The position numbers were made by a program, and so were the translations under genes. Shown here in pieces: positions 26,123 to 33,778 of a DNA stretch of 64,000 nucleotides. The stretch lies in assembly GCF_002272745.1 (NCBI RefSeq), contig NZ_NPBD01000007.1:744001-808000 (forward strand), read 5' to 3'. A model generated the notes under the pieces. The model did no database searches, was not told where the DNA came from, and saw nothing but the letters and a program-made list of their open reading frames with translations. The stretch's first letter is position 1, and every line of letters starts with the position of its first letter. This stretch comes from Terribacillus saccharophilus. GTDB taxonomy: Bacteria > Bacillota > Bacilli > Bacillales > Amphibacillaceae.

Positions 26123-26153
26123 ATAATAGCATAGCTTACTAGAATCATGTCAA
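26123..26153 (-). promoter_or_regulatory. Promoter of gltT
   Basis: On the minus strand TTGACA and an extended -10 TGCTATTAT are present, with 19 bp between the hexamers. The -10 ends about 43 bp before the gltT start codon. Confidence 0.5.
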
Positions 26154-26171
26154 CTTTCCTAACAAAGAAAA

Positions 26172-26195
26172 GGAAGACACAATTGTGTGCCCTCC
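26172..26195 (-). terminator. Probable terminator of the NRAMP-like gene
   Basis: An imperfect hairpin with core CACAATTGTG lies just past the stop codon and is followed on the minus strand by a T-rich run. Confidence 0.45.
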
Positions 26196-26203
26196 CCGGT
26201 AAA

Positions 26204-27481
26204 TCAGAACAAATTGATTAATTCGTTGACCATTAGTGCACCGAATAACAAAATACTGATACCCAACACGCCGTTTGTGATCCAGCCATTCCTGTAATCC
26301 GGTTCGACGCGCTTCGAGTTGAGCAGCCATATGAGTGTAATTGCGAGGAACGGCATGAGCAATGCTCCCAGCGCTCCTTGAATCAATACAAGTCCTACCG
26401 GTTTGCCAAAGAATAACAAAAGCATCGGCGGAAATGTAAGCCAAACAAGATAAAAACGATAAGCAGGATCTTTTTCAGAGACGGGTTTGTCTTCTGACTG
26501 CCCCTTTTTTCGTACGGTACGGATGAAATCCGCAAACAGATATGGAACACCATTCCAAACACCGATTAAAGATGAGAATGCAGCTGACCATGCACCGATC
26601 ATGAACATCCAGGAAACAACTCCGTTGAATTCTTCCCCAAGCATGCCAGACAGTGTGATTAAACCTTCTTCTCCATCAATTCTGATATTGGAGCTGTGCA
26701 GGAATTCTGCACCGATAACCATTAAGGAAAGTGTAAAGATTGCTGTCACAATGTAGGCGACGCTATTATCAACGCGCATCATAGAGACCCAAGCCTTTCC
26801 TTTCCATTTCTTCTCCTGCAGCCAATAGCCGTAGGAAGCCATCGTAATCGTTCCCCCAACGCCGCCTATCAGACCCATGACGAGCAGGAAGCTGCCAGTA
26901 TCCATTTTCGGTATGACGATACCTCGAATAATATTTCCGATATCAGGAAGCAAGATAACTGCAGTTCCTACTACAGTGACAAACATGATACCGATGAAGA
27001 CGAGCATCACTTTCTCGAACAGCATGTATTTACCTGTCCAAATCAAGGCAAATCCTGCGAGAAGATGGATGATGGCCCATGCCCAAAGCGGCATGATCGG
27101 AAACATCGAACGCATCATCAATGCGCTAGTGGAACCTGCTGCAGCACCATAGAGGACGCCCCAGATAATTGAGTAGACACCGAAATAGCCGGTTGCCCAT
27201 TTACCAAGAGAGTGCCAGCCTTGCAGGATGGTCTTGCCGGTTGCAAGATGCCATCTGCCGACCCCCTCGGTGAGGAAATATTTGATGATAGAACCTAATA
27301 TGATTGCCCAGCCGAGCATCATGCCGAAGCCTGATCCGGCTACTAAGGCGGCGATAAGATCGCCTGTTCCGACGCCCGTTGCTGCGGTAACGAAGCCAGG
27401 TCCGACATTGCGGAGCTTCTGGCCGAAGGTTTTCGGAGGAGTAGGACTGGCGGGCGCCATTGGGTTGTTTTCGTTTTCCAT
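26204..27481 (-). CDS. Divergent NRAMP-family (SLC11-like) membrane transporter
   Basis: A 425-residue membrane protein with about 11 hydrophobic segments. NVGPGFVTAATGVGTGDLIAALVAGSGFG matches TM1 of NRAMP carriers, but the metal-binding DPGN motif is replaced by GTGD. The TM6 region GGVGGTITMASYGYWLQE lacks the MPH motif. Canonical Mn/Fe transport is therefore doubtful. It could carry Mg2+, another ion or an organic solute. A FadR-type regulator is transcribed divergently 230 bp away and may control it. It starts with ATG after GGGGGTACG-type sequence on the minus strand. Confidence 0.75.
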   Translation of the reverse strand: MENENNPMAPASPTPPKTFGQKLRNVGPGFVTAATGVGTGDLIAALVAGSGFGMMLGWAIILGSIIKYFLTEGVGRWHLATGKTILQGWHSLGKWATGYFGVYSIIWGVLYGAAAGSTSALMMRSMFPIMPLWAWAIIHLLAGFALIWTGKYMLFEKVMLVFIGIMFVTVVGTAVILLPDIGNIIRGIVIPKMDTGSFLLVMGLIGGVGGTITMASYGYWLQEKKWKGKAWVSMMRVDNSVAYIVTAIFTLSLMVIGAEFLHSSNIRIDGEEGLITLSGMLGEEFNGVVSWMFMIGAWSAAFSSLIGVWNGVPYLFADFIRTVRKKGQSEDKPVSEKDPAYRFYLVWLTFPPMLLLFFGKPVGLVLIQGALGALLMPFLAITLIWLLNSKRVEPDYRNGWITNGVLGISILLFGALMVNELINLF

Positions 27482-27542
27482 ACACGTACCCCCTTCGCTA
27501 CTGTGATTTTAAACATAAAATACAGGTGTTGGCAAGATAAAT

Positions 27543-27553
27543 TTGTAAGGCAA
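27543..27553. promoter_or_regulatory. Imperfect FadR/GntR-type operator, NRAMP-like gene side
   Basis: TTGTAAGGCAA deviates from TNGTNNNACNA by one base in the right half. It lies about 65 bp before the NRAMP-like start, so it could be a second site for the neighbouring regulator. Confidence 0.35.
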
Positions 27554-27681
27554 AAAAAACTTGCTGATTATAAATGGGATGATAGAATAATGATTGAGTC
27601 AAAAAAACTTAGGTATATCAACATTTTTAAAGTGAATAACCTGAATAGAAGGGTGTTCATTTGATTTTTAAAGTTAAGTAC

Positions 27682-27692
27682 TTGTCAGACAA
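27682..27692. promoter_or_regulatory. FadR/GntR-type operator
   Basis: TTGTCAGACAA is a perfect palindrome that matches the TNGTNNNACNA consensus of FadR-subfamily GntR regulators. It lies 21 bp before the regulator's ATG, so autoregulation is likely. Confidence 0.6.
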
Positions 27693-27713
27693 AAAGGAGA
27701 AGAAGTATACAAC

Positions 27714-28409
27714 ATGAAAAAGGAGAAAATGTCGCATCGGATTGCGGCTGAAATATTGGAACAAATAGTGGAAGGAGATATAAAACCAGGACAGAAGCTG
27801 CCCACAGAGAAGAAGCTGTGTGAAAAATATGGCGTCAGCCGTGCTTCTATACGAGAAGCATTGAGTGAGTTGAAAGCACAAGGCGCAGTAACCTCGAAGC
27901 AGGGCGGCGGCACGTACGTAGAGCAAGCATTTCATGGTGAGTTCTTCCACCAAGTGATGGTCGATGAATCAAATCTTGCCAGCTTCCGTTATCTTTTTGA
28001 AATGCGAAAGATCCTGGAGCCCGAAGCAGCCATGCTGGCAGCTGAACGCCGGACGGACAAAGAATTGGAAGAAATGCGCTCTGCACTTGAATTAATGAAG
28101 GAAGTGGATGTTGATAGCGCTGATTCTTATAAAGGACGTAATGCGGACTTTGCTTTCCATCTTGCTGTGATGAAAGCAACACATAATCCGGTCATGATTC
28201 AGACCTTTGCCAACTTGGACACTGTTTATAAGAAAGCATTAGATCTGTCTTTTGAAGAAAAACAAGATCTTTTGCGCAATAAGCAGATCATTTATAAGGA
28301 ACATGAGAAAATTTATGAAGCCATCCAGGCAGGGGAAGCAGAGCTTGCACGTTTGCAATGCTTGATTCATCTGCGGAATGTTGAGAAGAAGCTGACCCCT
28401 GACAGCTGA
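27714..28409 (+). CDS. FadR-subfamily GntR transcription regulator
   Basis: A 231-residue regulator. The winged helix-turn-helix occupies residues 1-70 (GDIKPGQKLPTEKKLCEKYGVSRASIREALSELKAQGAV). The C-terminal FCD helical domain carries Asp and His residues (NADFAFHLAVMKATHNPVM, Glu-His pair near residue 200) that usually bind a metal and an organic acid effector. The RBS AAAAAGGAG precedes the ATG. The divergent NRAMP-like gene is the most likely target. The effector is unknown. Confidence 0.83.
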   Translation: MKKEKMSHRIAAEILEQIVEGDIKPGQKLPTEKKLCEKYGVSRASIREALSELKAQGAVTSKQGGGTYVEQAFHGEFFHQVMVDESNLASFRYLFEMRKILEPEAAMLAAERRTDKELEEMRSALELMKEVDVDSADSYKGRNADFAFHLAVMKATHNPVMIQTFANLDTVYKKALDLSFEEKQDLLRNKQIIYKEHEKIYEAIQAGEAELARLQCLIHLRNVEKKLTPDS

Positions 28410-28552
28410 AAAAGGGGAGAGGACCTGAAATTGCCGGGCGCAAGCCATGAAGAATGGTGGATGATTTTCAGCTATACCTCGTAAAGCGTCATTGCCAGCA
28501 GCTACAGCTCCGCTGGAAATCGAAAAACATTTTGAAAACAAGTTCAATAGAA

Positions 28553-28578
28553 AACCGAGCAGCCTAGGCTGCTCGGTT
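28553..28578. terminator. Bidirectional terminator between the GntR and sortase genes
   Basis: A perfect palindrome with 11-bp arms (AACCGAGCAGC / GCTGCTCGGTT) overlaps the sortase stop codon, with T-rich sequence on both outer sides. The 143 bp from 28410 to 28552 hold no gene that could be recognised. Confidence 0.8.
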
Positions 28579-29173
28579 ATTCTTTTTCCACAGGTACTGC
28601 TGTCCAAACAAAGCGTTCAGGAGCATCTCCTACATAAGAAAACGGGTAGCATGTTGTCACAGTTAAAACTTCCTCTGGAGCAGTTGGGACGATAACTGTC
28701 AAATCTTCTTTATCGACAATTTTTGTATTCTCAACTTTATAGGTGAAGGAGCCATACGGCATTTCAACGACAAAGGTGTCGCCTACTTTCACTTCTCCCA
28801 TATTACGAAATACTGTATCGCGGTGACCGGATAAGACAATCTGGTCATCTTGGAGCGGATAGGCGGTTCCTTTATAATGGCCAACGCCTTTATCCAGATC
28901 ATCAGCATCTGTTCCTTCGACGATTGGCAAATCCGCATCCAGCTTCGGTACATGCAGCACACCTACCACATCTCCTTGACCAGGCTCGAAGCTACTTGCT
29001 TCCTCTTCTGCTTGCTCAGGTGTAAGTTTCTCTGCTGCGTGAGCTTCATGAAGCATTGATTTTGCATTAGACAGTGAATCTTTCTGTGCCTTTGCGGTTG
29101 TATACCATTCAAATCCTCCGTATCCTACCAATAAAAGCCCTGCAACAACTAATATGACAGCGAATCGTTTCAT
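28577..29173 (-). CDS. Class D sortase
   Basis: A 198-residue membrane-anchored transpeptidase that joins surface proteins to the cell wall. A single N-terminal hydrophobic segment (about residues 5-22) is followed by a helical stalk and the sortase barrel. The catalytic residues are His in VLSGHRDTVF, Cys in VTTCYPFSYVG and Arg in APERFVW. Class D sortases recognise LPNTA/LPDTS-like signals. No such substrate is encoded in this window. The RBS is AAAGGAGAA on the minus strand. Confidence 0.88.
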   Translation of the reverse strand: MKRFAVILVVAGLLLVGYGGFEWYTTAKAQKDSLSNAKSMLHEAHAAEKLTPEQAEEEASSFEPGQGDVVGVLHVPKLDADLPIVEGTDADDLDKGVGHYKGTAYPLQDDQIVLSGHRDTVFRNMGEVKVGDTFVVEMPYGSFTYKVENTKIVDKEDLTVIVPTAPEEVLTVTTCYPFSYVGDAPERFVWTAVPVEKE

Positions 29174-29188
29174 ATGTTCTCCTTTATG

Positions 29189-29204
29189 TACAAGCTCGCT
29201 TGTA
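29189..29204. promoter_or_regulatory. Palindrome in the sortase leader
   Basis: TACAAGC-TC-GCTTGTA, a perfect 7-bp inverted repeat, lies 16 bp upstream of the sortase start codon. It may be an operator or a leader hairpin. Confidence 0.4.
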
Positions 29205-29353
29205 TAATATCTAACTTATATTATATATAAATATTTTCCAGCAAGGAAGCTGTTTCTTGTAAAGGTTTAGTAAAGCGAAGCACGGGATAAACTGCCCTTA
29301 TATGCGCTGTTATGATATAATCGAAACTTATCCAAAAAAAGGGAGGGGAGAAG

Positions 29354-29857
29354 ATGAGTTTGAAAAAATGGGTCTATGGTATGCTGCCGCTGGCTTGCAT
29401 CATCATCATCTTCCTATTTTCCGCCACCCCTTACCAGGAGCAGGACATCAAGCCTATGCTTGCTTCCCACATAGATTTAAGTCCGCTTGAACCATTTCTT
29501 TCACCTATCCATTTTACCTACCATGGGCAGGAGGTCAGTGTCCAGGCAGTAGGAGTGTATTCTGTCGTGGAATTCTTTATAAGGAAAGCAGCACATTTTG
29601 GTGTCTATTTTTGCTTGGCGATTCTCGCATTTGCGGCACTTTATAAGGGATTTGGTTTGAAGTACCGCTTATCATTGCGTATAGCATTGGTAATATCAAT
29701 CCTATATGCCTGCTTCGATGAATTCCATCAAAGCCTGACACCTGGCAGGACGCCATATGTCGGCGATGTAGTCATTGATACAATCGGTGCTTGTGTGGGG
29801 TTGCTAGTGGTAATTATCGGAAGAAATCTGTATCACATTTACTGGAAACGATCATAA
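29354..29857 (+). CDS. VanZ-family membrane protein
   Basis: A 167-residue protein with four hydrophobic segments (about residues 7-24, 75-95, 105-120 and 135-155). RKAAHFGVYFCLAILAF and ACFDEFHQSLTPGRTPYVGDVVIDTIGACVG are the VanZ-family core. VanZ itself lowers teicoplanin susceptibility by an unclear route, and the role of general family members is unknown. GGGAGGGGAG precedes the ATG, and a TATAAT at 29316 may be its -10 element. Confidence 0.85.
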   Translation: MSLKKWVYGMLPLACIIIIFLFSATPYQEQDIKPMLASHIDLSPLEPFLSPIHFTYHGQEVSVQAVGVYSVVEFFIRKAAHFGVYFCLAILAFAALYKGFGLKYRLSLRIALVISILYACFDEFHQSLTPGRTPYVGDVVIDTIGACVGLLVVIIGRNLYHIYWKRS

Positions 29858-29988
29858 ATCCTCCGAAATCCTTATTTTTGGCAAAAATAGACATCCTTTT
29901 GCAAAAAATGTGGTATATTCACTATGATTCACACGATTCAGATTACGTACATAACGTATTGTATCGATTTACCAAACGAGGTGACATA

Positions 29989-30129
29989 GTGAAAGAGCAG
30001 GAAATATATAAGAATATCCTAGTAAAGCTGATCTCCCAGACAGAAAACAAACAGATCAACAATACAGAAGACATGATGACAAAGCTAATTCAAGAACTAC
30101 AATCATATCGAACAGTAAGCCAAAGTTAA
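29989..30129 (+). CDS. Small hypothetical protein, 46 residues
   Basis: GTG at 29989 follows GAGGTGA at good distance, and a strong terminator starts right at the stop codon, so a real small gene is likely. The protein is hydrophilic and mostly helical (NILVKLISQTENKQINNTED), without signal or membrane segment. No family was recognised. Confidence 0.5.
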   Translation: MKEQEIYKNILVKLISQTENKQINNTEDMMTKLIQELQSYRTVSQS

Positions 30130-30166
30130 AAGAGCAGCGTACCGTAAACCGGCGCTGCTCTTTTTG
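30129..30166 (+). terminator. Terminator after the 46-residue gene
   Basis: AAAGAGCAGCG / CGCTGCTCTTT stem followed by T residues. It may also serve nagR from the other side. Confidence 0.85.
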
Positions 30167-30173
30167 TGTGCTT

Positions 30174-30896
30174 TTAACGATAGAAGCTGCTTGTGAACGT
30201 GTATTTATCCGCTCTATACGTGCTCGTTACATATTCAAAGGGCCGACCATCCTCTAGATAAGATAAGCGGTGGATGCGTAGGACTGCGTCGCCTGGTGTT
30301 ATGTTAAGCAACTCAGCAAGTTCCGCGCCTGCCAAATCAGCTTCAATTTCCTGTTCAGCGCGATGAAGCGTCAATCCCATTTCCTTTTCTAAATAAGCGT
30401 AAAAGCTCTCCTTTAGCTTGTTTTCTGTCAGATCTTTAGCCATTTCCAGCGGAGAAGTGATTGTTTCGACAGCAATCGGATCCTGATCCGCCGAACGTAA
30501 GCGTCTGATTCGGATTGCGGCTGCCCCGATTTCCTTTTGCAATTTGTCTGCGGCCAGACTGCTCAGTTGTATTTCCTTCCATTCCAAGATACTGCTGGAT
30601 GAAGAGAGTCCGCGTGCTTGCATATCTTCACTGAAACTTGTCAATTTTGATAAAGATTGATGATATGGACGCACTTTCACGAAAAGACCTTTGTTTTTTC
30701 TTCTTTCTAGCAGCCCATCTTCTATTAGTGCCTGCATTGCATGCCTTACTGTCATACGGCTGATAGCTAATGAATCGGTATAATGCCTTTCTGGCGGCAG
30801 CATCTCTCCGGGAGGTAAGCTGCCGGACTCTATGCGCTCACGGATCGCCTGCTCCAGCTGAAAATAAAGCGGAATGGGTGAATTTTTGTCAATCAT
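30174..30896 (-). CDS. nagR: GntR/HutC-family regulator of GlcNAc use
   Basis: A 240-residue regulator. The start at 30896 follows AGAGGAGC; the open frame upstream runs into the operator region. The N-terminal winged helix (IPLYFQLEQAIRERIESGSLPPGEMLPPERHYTDSLAISRMTVRHAMQALIEDGLL) and the UTRA effector domain (about residues 80-235, ending FEYVTSTYRADKYTF) match NagR/YvoA, which senses GlcN-6-P or GlcNAc-6-P. It is divergent from nagA-nagB, unlike B. subtilis, where nagR is the third gene. The shared intergenic region carries a large palindrome. Confidence 0.87.
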   Translation of the reverse strand: MIDKNSPIPLYFQLEQAIRERIESGSLPPGEMLPPERHYTDSLAISRMTVRHAMQALIEDGLLERRKNKGLFVKVRPYHQSLSKLTSFSEDMQARGLSSSSSILEWKEIQLSSLAADKLQKEIGAAAIRIRRLRSADQDPIAVETITSPLEMAKDLTENKLKESFYAYLEKEMGLTLHRAEQEIEADLAGAELAELLNITPGDAVLRIHRLSYLEDGRPFEYVTSTYRADKYTFTSSFYR

Positions 30897-30951
30897 GCCA
30901 GTGCTCCTCTCTCGTTTTATTTCGCTAAGTATAGCATGCTGATTTTTAATT

Positions 30952-30989
30952 GTATACATATTGTCTATTTAGTTAGACAATATGTATAC
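30952..30989. promoter_or_regulatory. 38-bp perfect palindrome between nagR and nagA, with overlapping divergent promoters
   Basis: Arms GTATACATATTGTCTA and TAGACAATATGTATAC (16 bp each) are separated by TTTAGT. By symmetry, TTGTCT-N18-TATACC can be read on the plus strand (30961-30990) and TTGTCT-N18-TATACA on the minus strand (30980-30951). Both fit as -35/-10 elements, so a NagR dimer pair here could silence both directions. The operator role is inferred. Confidence 0.65.
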
Positions 30990-31035
30990 CTTATGCTACG
31001 CTAATTGTACTTTCAAGGAAAGAAGGAATCTTGCT

Positions 31036-32202
31036 ATGGGTGACATCTTGCTTCGCAATGTCCGAATTTGCCTGCCGGAAAAGCTATTGACGGGTTATAT
31101 TGGCATGACGAATGGGGAAATAGTAGAAATAGGAGAAGGTGAACCATCCCAAAAGTATGGTAAGGAAGTGGATGGGCTGCTTCAATATGCACTACCCGGT
31201 TTTATCGATGGACATATTCATGGGGCAGCAGGAGCAGATACGATGGATGCAACGCAGGAAAGTCTGCATAAAATGGCTGCCTGGCTGCCGAATGAAGGAA
31301 CAACCACTTTCCTGGCTACTACAATTACCCAAGAAACAGAGGCGATTGAGACAGCATTGGAACAAGTACGCTTATTTACAAATCAAGCTGGAGAAGCTGA
31401 ACTTATCGGTGTGCATTTGGAAGGTCCGTTTGTTAATCCGGTTAAAGCTGGAGCCCAGCCGATTGCACATATCCGCAAACCTGACACAGAACTTTTTCGT
31501 AAGTGGCAGAAGCTATCAGGAAATAAGATAAAGGTAGTGACGCTTGCGCCTGAATGCGACGAAAACTACCAGTTGACGAAGCTGCTTGCTTCGGAACAGA
31601 TCACCGCATCTGCAGGACATACAGATAGCTCTTTTGAACAGATAAAGGATGCTGCGGAACAGGGAATTACGCAGCTGACTCATTTGTGCAATCAGATGAA
31701 TGGAATTCATCATCGCGATGTGGGGGCTGTCGGTGCAGCATTTTTACTACCCGAGCTCATGTCGGAGCTAATAGCAGATGGTATCCACGTAGCGCCTGAG
31801 ATGCTGCGTATGATTTTTCAGAATGTCGGTCCAGATCGGTTGATTTTGATTACAGATTCCTTGCGCGGAAAAGGTTTGGAAGATGGTACTTATGATCTTG
31901 GCGGTCAGGCTGTCACTGTGAAGGATGGTAAAGCATTGCTGCCGGATGGAACGCTTGCCGGAAGTATGCTGCAGATGAAGGATGCCGTTCGAAACATGGC
32001 TGCATTTGCAGATGTGTCTGTTGCAGAAATTGCCAAGATGACTGCGGAGAATCCGGCCAAGCAGTATGGAATTTATGACCGAAAAGGGTCACTGGCTGTA
32101 GGAAAAGATGCAGACATCGTTCTGCTGGATGACCAGCTGACATTGCAAGTAACCTATTGCAAGGGACACTTGGCTTATCAGAAGGAGGAAGAATCATGCT
32201 GA
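31036..32202 (+). CDS. nagA: N-acetylglucosamine-6-phosphate deacetylase
   Basis: A 388-residue amidohydrolase that removes acetate from GlcNAc-6-phosphate. ATG at 31036 follows AGAAGGA; an earlier in-frame codon lies inside the intergenic operator region. PGFIDGHIHGAAGADTMD carries the HxH metal motif, HLEGPFVNP the metal-binding Glu, AGHTDSSFEQ and HLCNQMNGIHHRD further ligands, and ITDSL the catalytic Asp. GNMxMG-type and GxDAD (VGKDADIVLLD) motifs close the protein. It is the first gene of a two-gene operon that overlaps nagB. Confidence 0.92.
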   Translation: MGDILLRNVRICLPEKLLTGYIGMTNGEIVEIGEGEPSQKYGKEVDGLLQYALPGFIDGHIHGAAGADTMDATQESLHKMAAWLPNEGTTTFLATTITQETEAIETALEQVRLFTNQAGEAELIGVHLEGPFVNPVKAGAQPIAHIRKPDTELFRKWQKLSGNKIKVVTLAPECDENYQLTKLLASEQITASAGHTDSSFEQIKDAAEQGITQLTHLCNQMNGIHHRDVGAVGAAFLLPELMSELIADGIHVAPEMLRMIFQNVGPDRLILITDSLRGKGLEDGTYDLGGQAVTVKDGKALLPDGTLAGSMLQMKDAVRNMAAFADVSVAEIAKMTAENPAKQYGIYDRKGSLAVGKDADIVLLDDQLTLQVTYCKGHLAYQKEEESC

Positions 32203-32951
32203 CAATGGAAAAAGCAAAGGATTATAAAGAACTTAGTGTAATGGCTGCCGAACGTATCGCCATGAAGCTTTCTAAAAAACCGAATGCTGTGCTGGGGCTA
32301 GCAACCGGTTCAACACCGGAAGGCATGTATAACGCACTTATCGAGATGTATATTCAAAAACGTATATCTTTTGCAGAAGCTGCAACATTCAATCTGGATG
32401 AATATGTAGGACTTCATTCAGATGATGAGAATAGCTATGCGTATTATATGAACCAGCATCTGTTCCAACATATTGATCTGTCCCCAGAAAAAGCGCATCT
32501 CCCGGATGGAGAAGCAGATGATATGGAAGAAGCATGTAAGGGCTATGAACAGCTGATCGAGAAAGCAGGCGGTATTGATTTACAAGTAATCGGTATCGGC
32601 TTAAATGGACATATCGGTTTCAATGAACCACATACACCATTTGAGCAGCGGACCCATGTAGTGGAACTGGACAAGACAACCAGAAGTGCGAATGCCCGCT
32701 TTTTCCCTAGCTTAGAAGCTGTCCCGACACATGCTATCACGATGGGCATCCAGAATATAATGGAAAGTAAAGAATTGCTGTTGCTTGTGGCAGGTGAACA
32801 AAAAGCTTCTGTATTGGAGAGGCTAGTATACGGTGATAAAACCGAAGCATTTCCTGCATCTATCATCAAAGAGCATCCAAATGTCACTATCATTGCGGAT
32901 CAAGGAGCACTGAGCGGCTTGAAGGCGGCAGATTATCAAACCGGGCAGTGA
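32196..32951 (+). CDS. nagB: Glucosamine-6-phosphate deaminase
   Basis: A 251-residue enzyme that turns glucosamine-6-phosphate into fructose-6-phosphate and ammonia. ATG at 32196 follows AAGGAGG and overlaps the end of nagA, so translation is coupled. LGLATGSTPEGMYNAL binds phosphate, FNLDEYVGL holds the catalytic Asp, and GIGLNGHIGFNEP the Asn-His-Glu cluster. ARFFPSLEAVPTHAITMGIQNIM is the usual late signature. With MurQ and MupG from 20-25 kb it completes a path from muropeptide sugars to glycolysis. Confidence 0.93.
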   Translation: MLTMEKAKDYKELSVMAAERIAMKLSKKPNAVLGLATGSTPEGMYNALIEMYIQKRISFAEAATFNLDEYVGLHSDDENSYAYYMNQHLFQHIDLSPEKAHLPDGEADDMEEACKGYEQLIEKAGGIDLQVIGIGLNGHIGFNEPHTPFEQRTHVVELDKTTRSANARFFPSLEAVPTHAITMGIQNIMESKELLLLVAGEQKASVLERLVYGDKTEAFPASIIKEHPNVTIIADQGALSGLKAADYQTGQ

Positions 32952-32978
32952 TTTCCCGGGTAATAATTTGTCAAAAAA

Positions 32979-33024
32979 AAGAAGATGTGTAGAAGCCGGC
33001 TCGACTTTTACACATCTTCTTCTA
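32979..33024. terminator. Bidirectional terminator between nagB and yvyE
   Basis: AGAAGATGTGTAGAAG pairs with CTTTTACACATCTTCT (one wobble) around a 13-base loop, with an A-run on the left and T-rich sequence on the right. It overlaps the end of the convergent gene. Confidence 0.85.
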
Positions 33025-33640
33025 TATATTCTTGACCGCCAAATATGATTTCTGCCTGTGCATTCGTCATATCTGTAACATATGCTTGGAATTCTTCTTC
33101 CTGTCCAGATTGGAATGCGGCATGAAGCACGACACGGTCAGCATAATCAATATTACGCAATGTATAGGCAGATTGCCGTAGTTCATTTTCGACTTTTCCG
33201 AGCAATGTATAATCGATATGAATTTCAGCCAGCTGCATGAGCTGCCGTTTTACGACACCAATTTCATCTATTGATTGCGATGCAGACCCAGAATAAGCGC
33301 GGATTAAACCGCCAGCTCCGAGTTTAATACCGCCAAAATACCTTGTGACGACAACAGCGGTATCCTTCAGGCCCTTCTTTTTCAATACTTCCAGAATCGG
33401 CACTCCAGCAGTTCCGCTCGGTTCACCATCATCACTAGCTTTTTGAATCAAGTCGTGTTCCCCGATCATATAAGCTGAGCAGTTATGGGTGGCATCTTTA
33501 TGCTCTTTCTTGATTTTCTGAACGAAACTTATTGCTTCTTCTTCTGTCTCAACACGCTTCACATGACCGATAAAACGGGATTTTTGGATGACAATTTCGT
33601 GTGAACCTTCCGTTTTTACGGTAAAATAAGTTGTAAGCAT
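33008..33640 (-). CDS. yvyE: YigZ/IMPACT family protein
   Basis: A 210-residue protein of the IMPACT/YigZ family, implicated in translation-related regulation but with no settled reaction. The start at 33640 (MLTTYFTVKTEG) fits the family better than a codon 24 bp upstream, and AAGGAGG precedes it. KSRFIGHVKRV, NCSAYMIG and DDGEPSGTAGVPILEVL are the signature of the N-terminal domain; a ferredoxin-like C-terminal domain (about 135-200) follows. It is divergent from degS, as in B. subtilis, which supports the symbol. Confidence 0.88.
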   Translation of the reverse strand: MLTTYFTVKTEGSHEIVIQKSRFIGHVKRVETEEEAISFVQKIKKEHKDATHNCSAYMIGEHDLIQKASDDGEPSGTAGVPILEVLKKKGLKDTAVVVTRYFGGIKLGAGGLIRAYSGSASQSIDEIGVVKRQLMQLAEIHIDYTLLGKVENELRQSAYTLRNIDYADRVVLHAAFQSGQEEEFQAYVTDMTNAQAEIIFGGQEYIEEDV

Positions 33641-33778
33641 CTTGCATTTTACCTCCTTGAGCACTCATTATATAAAGATAGCAGAAAACATGACGAATTA
33701 CATAGAAAAGTATCCCGCAAACCCCATAAAGCAGTTGGGTAATTCGAATGATATAGCATACAAGATTGGAGAAATGAA

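Noticed and set aside
27494..27713. Possible small gene between the NRAMP-like and GntR genes
   Set aside because: Short AT-rich frames with no RBS; the interval is better explained by divergent promoters and operators.
30982..31035. Upstream in-frame start for nagA
   Set aside because: It would start inside the operator palindrome and has no RBS; the ATG at 31036 matches the family start.
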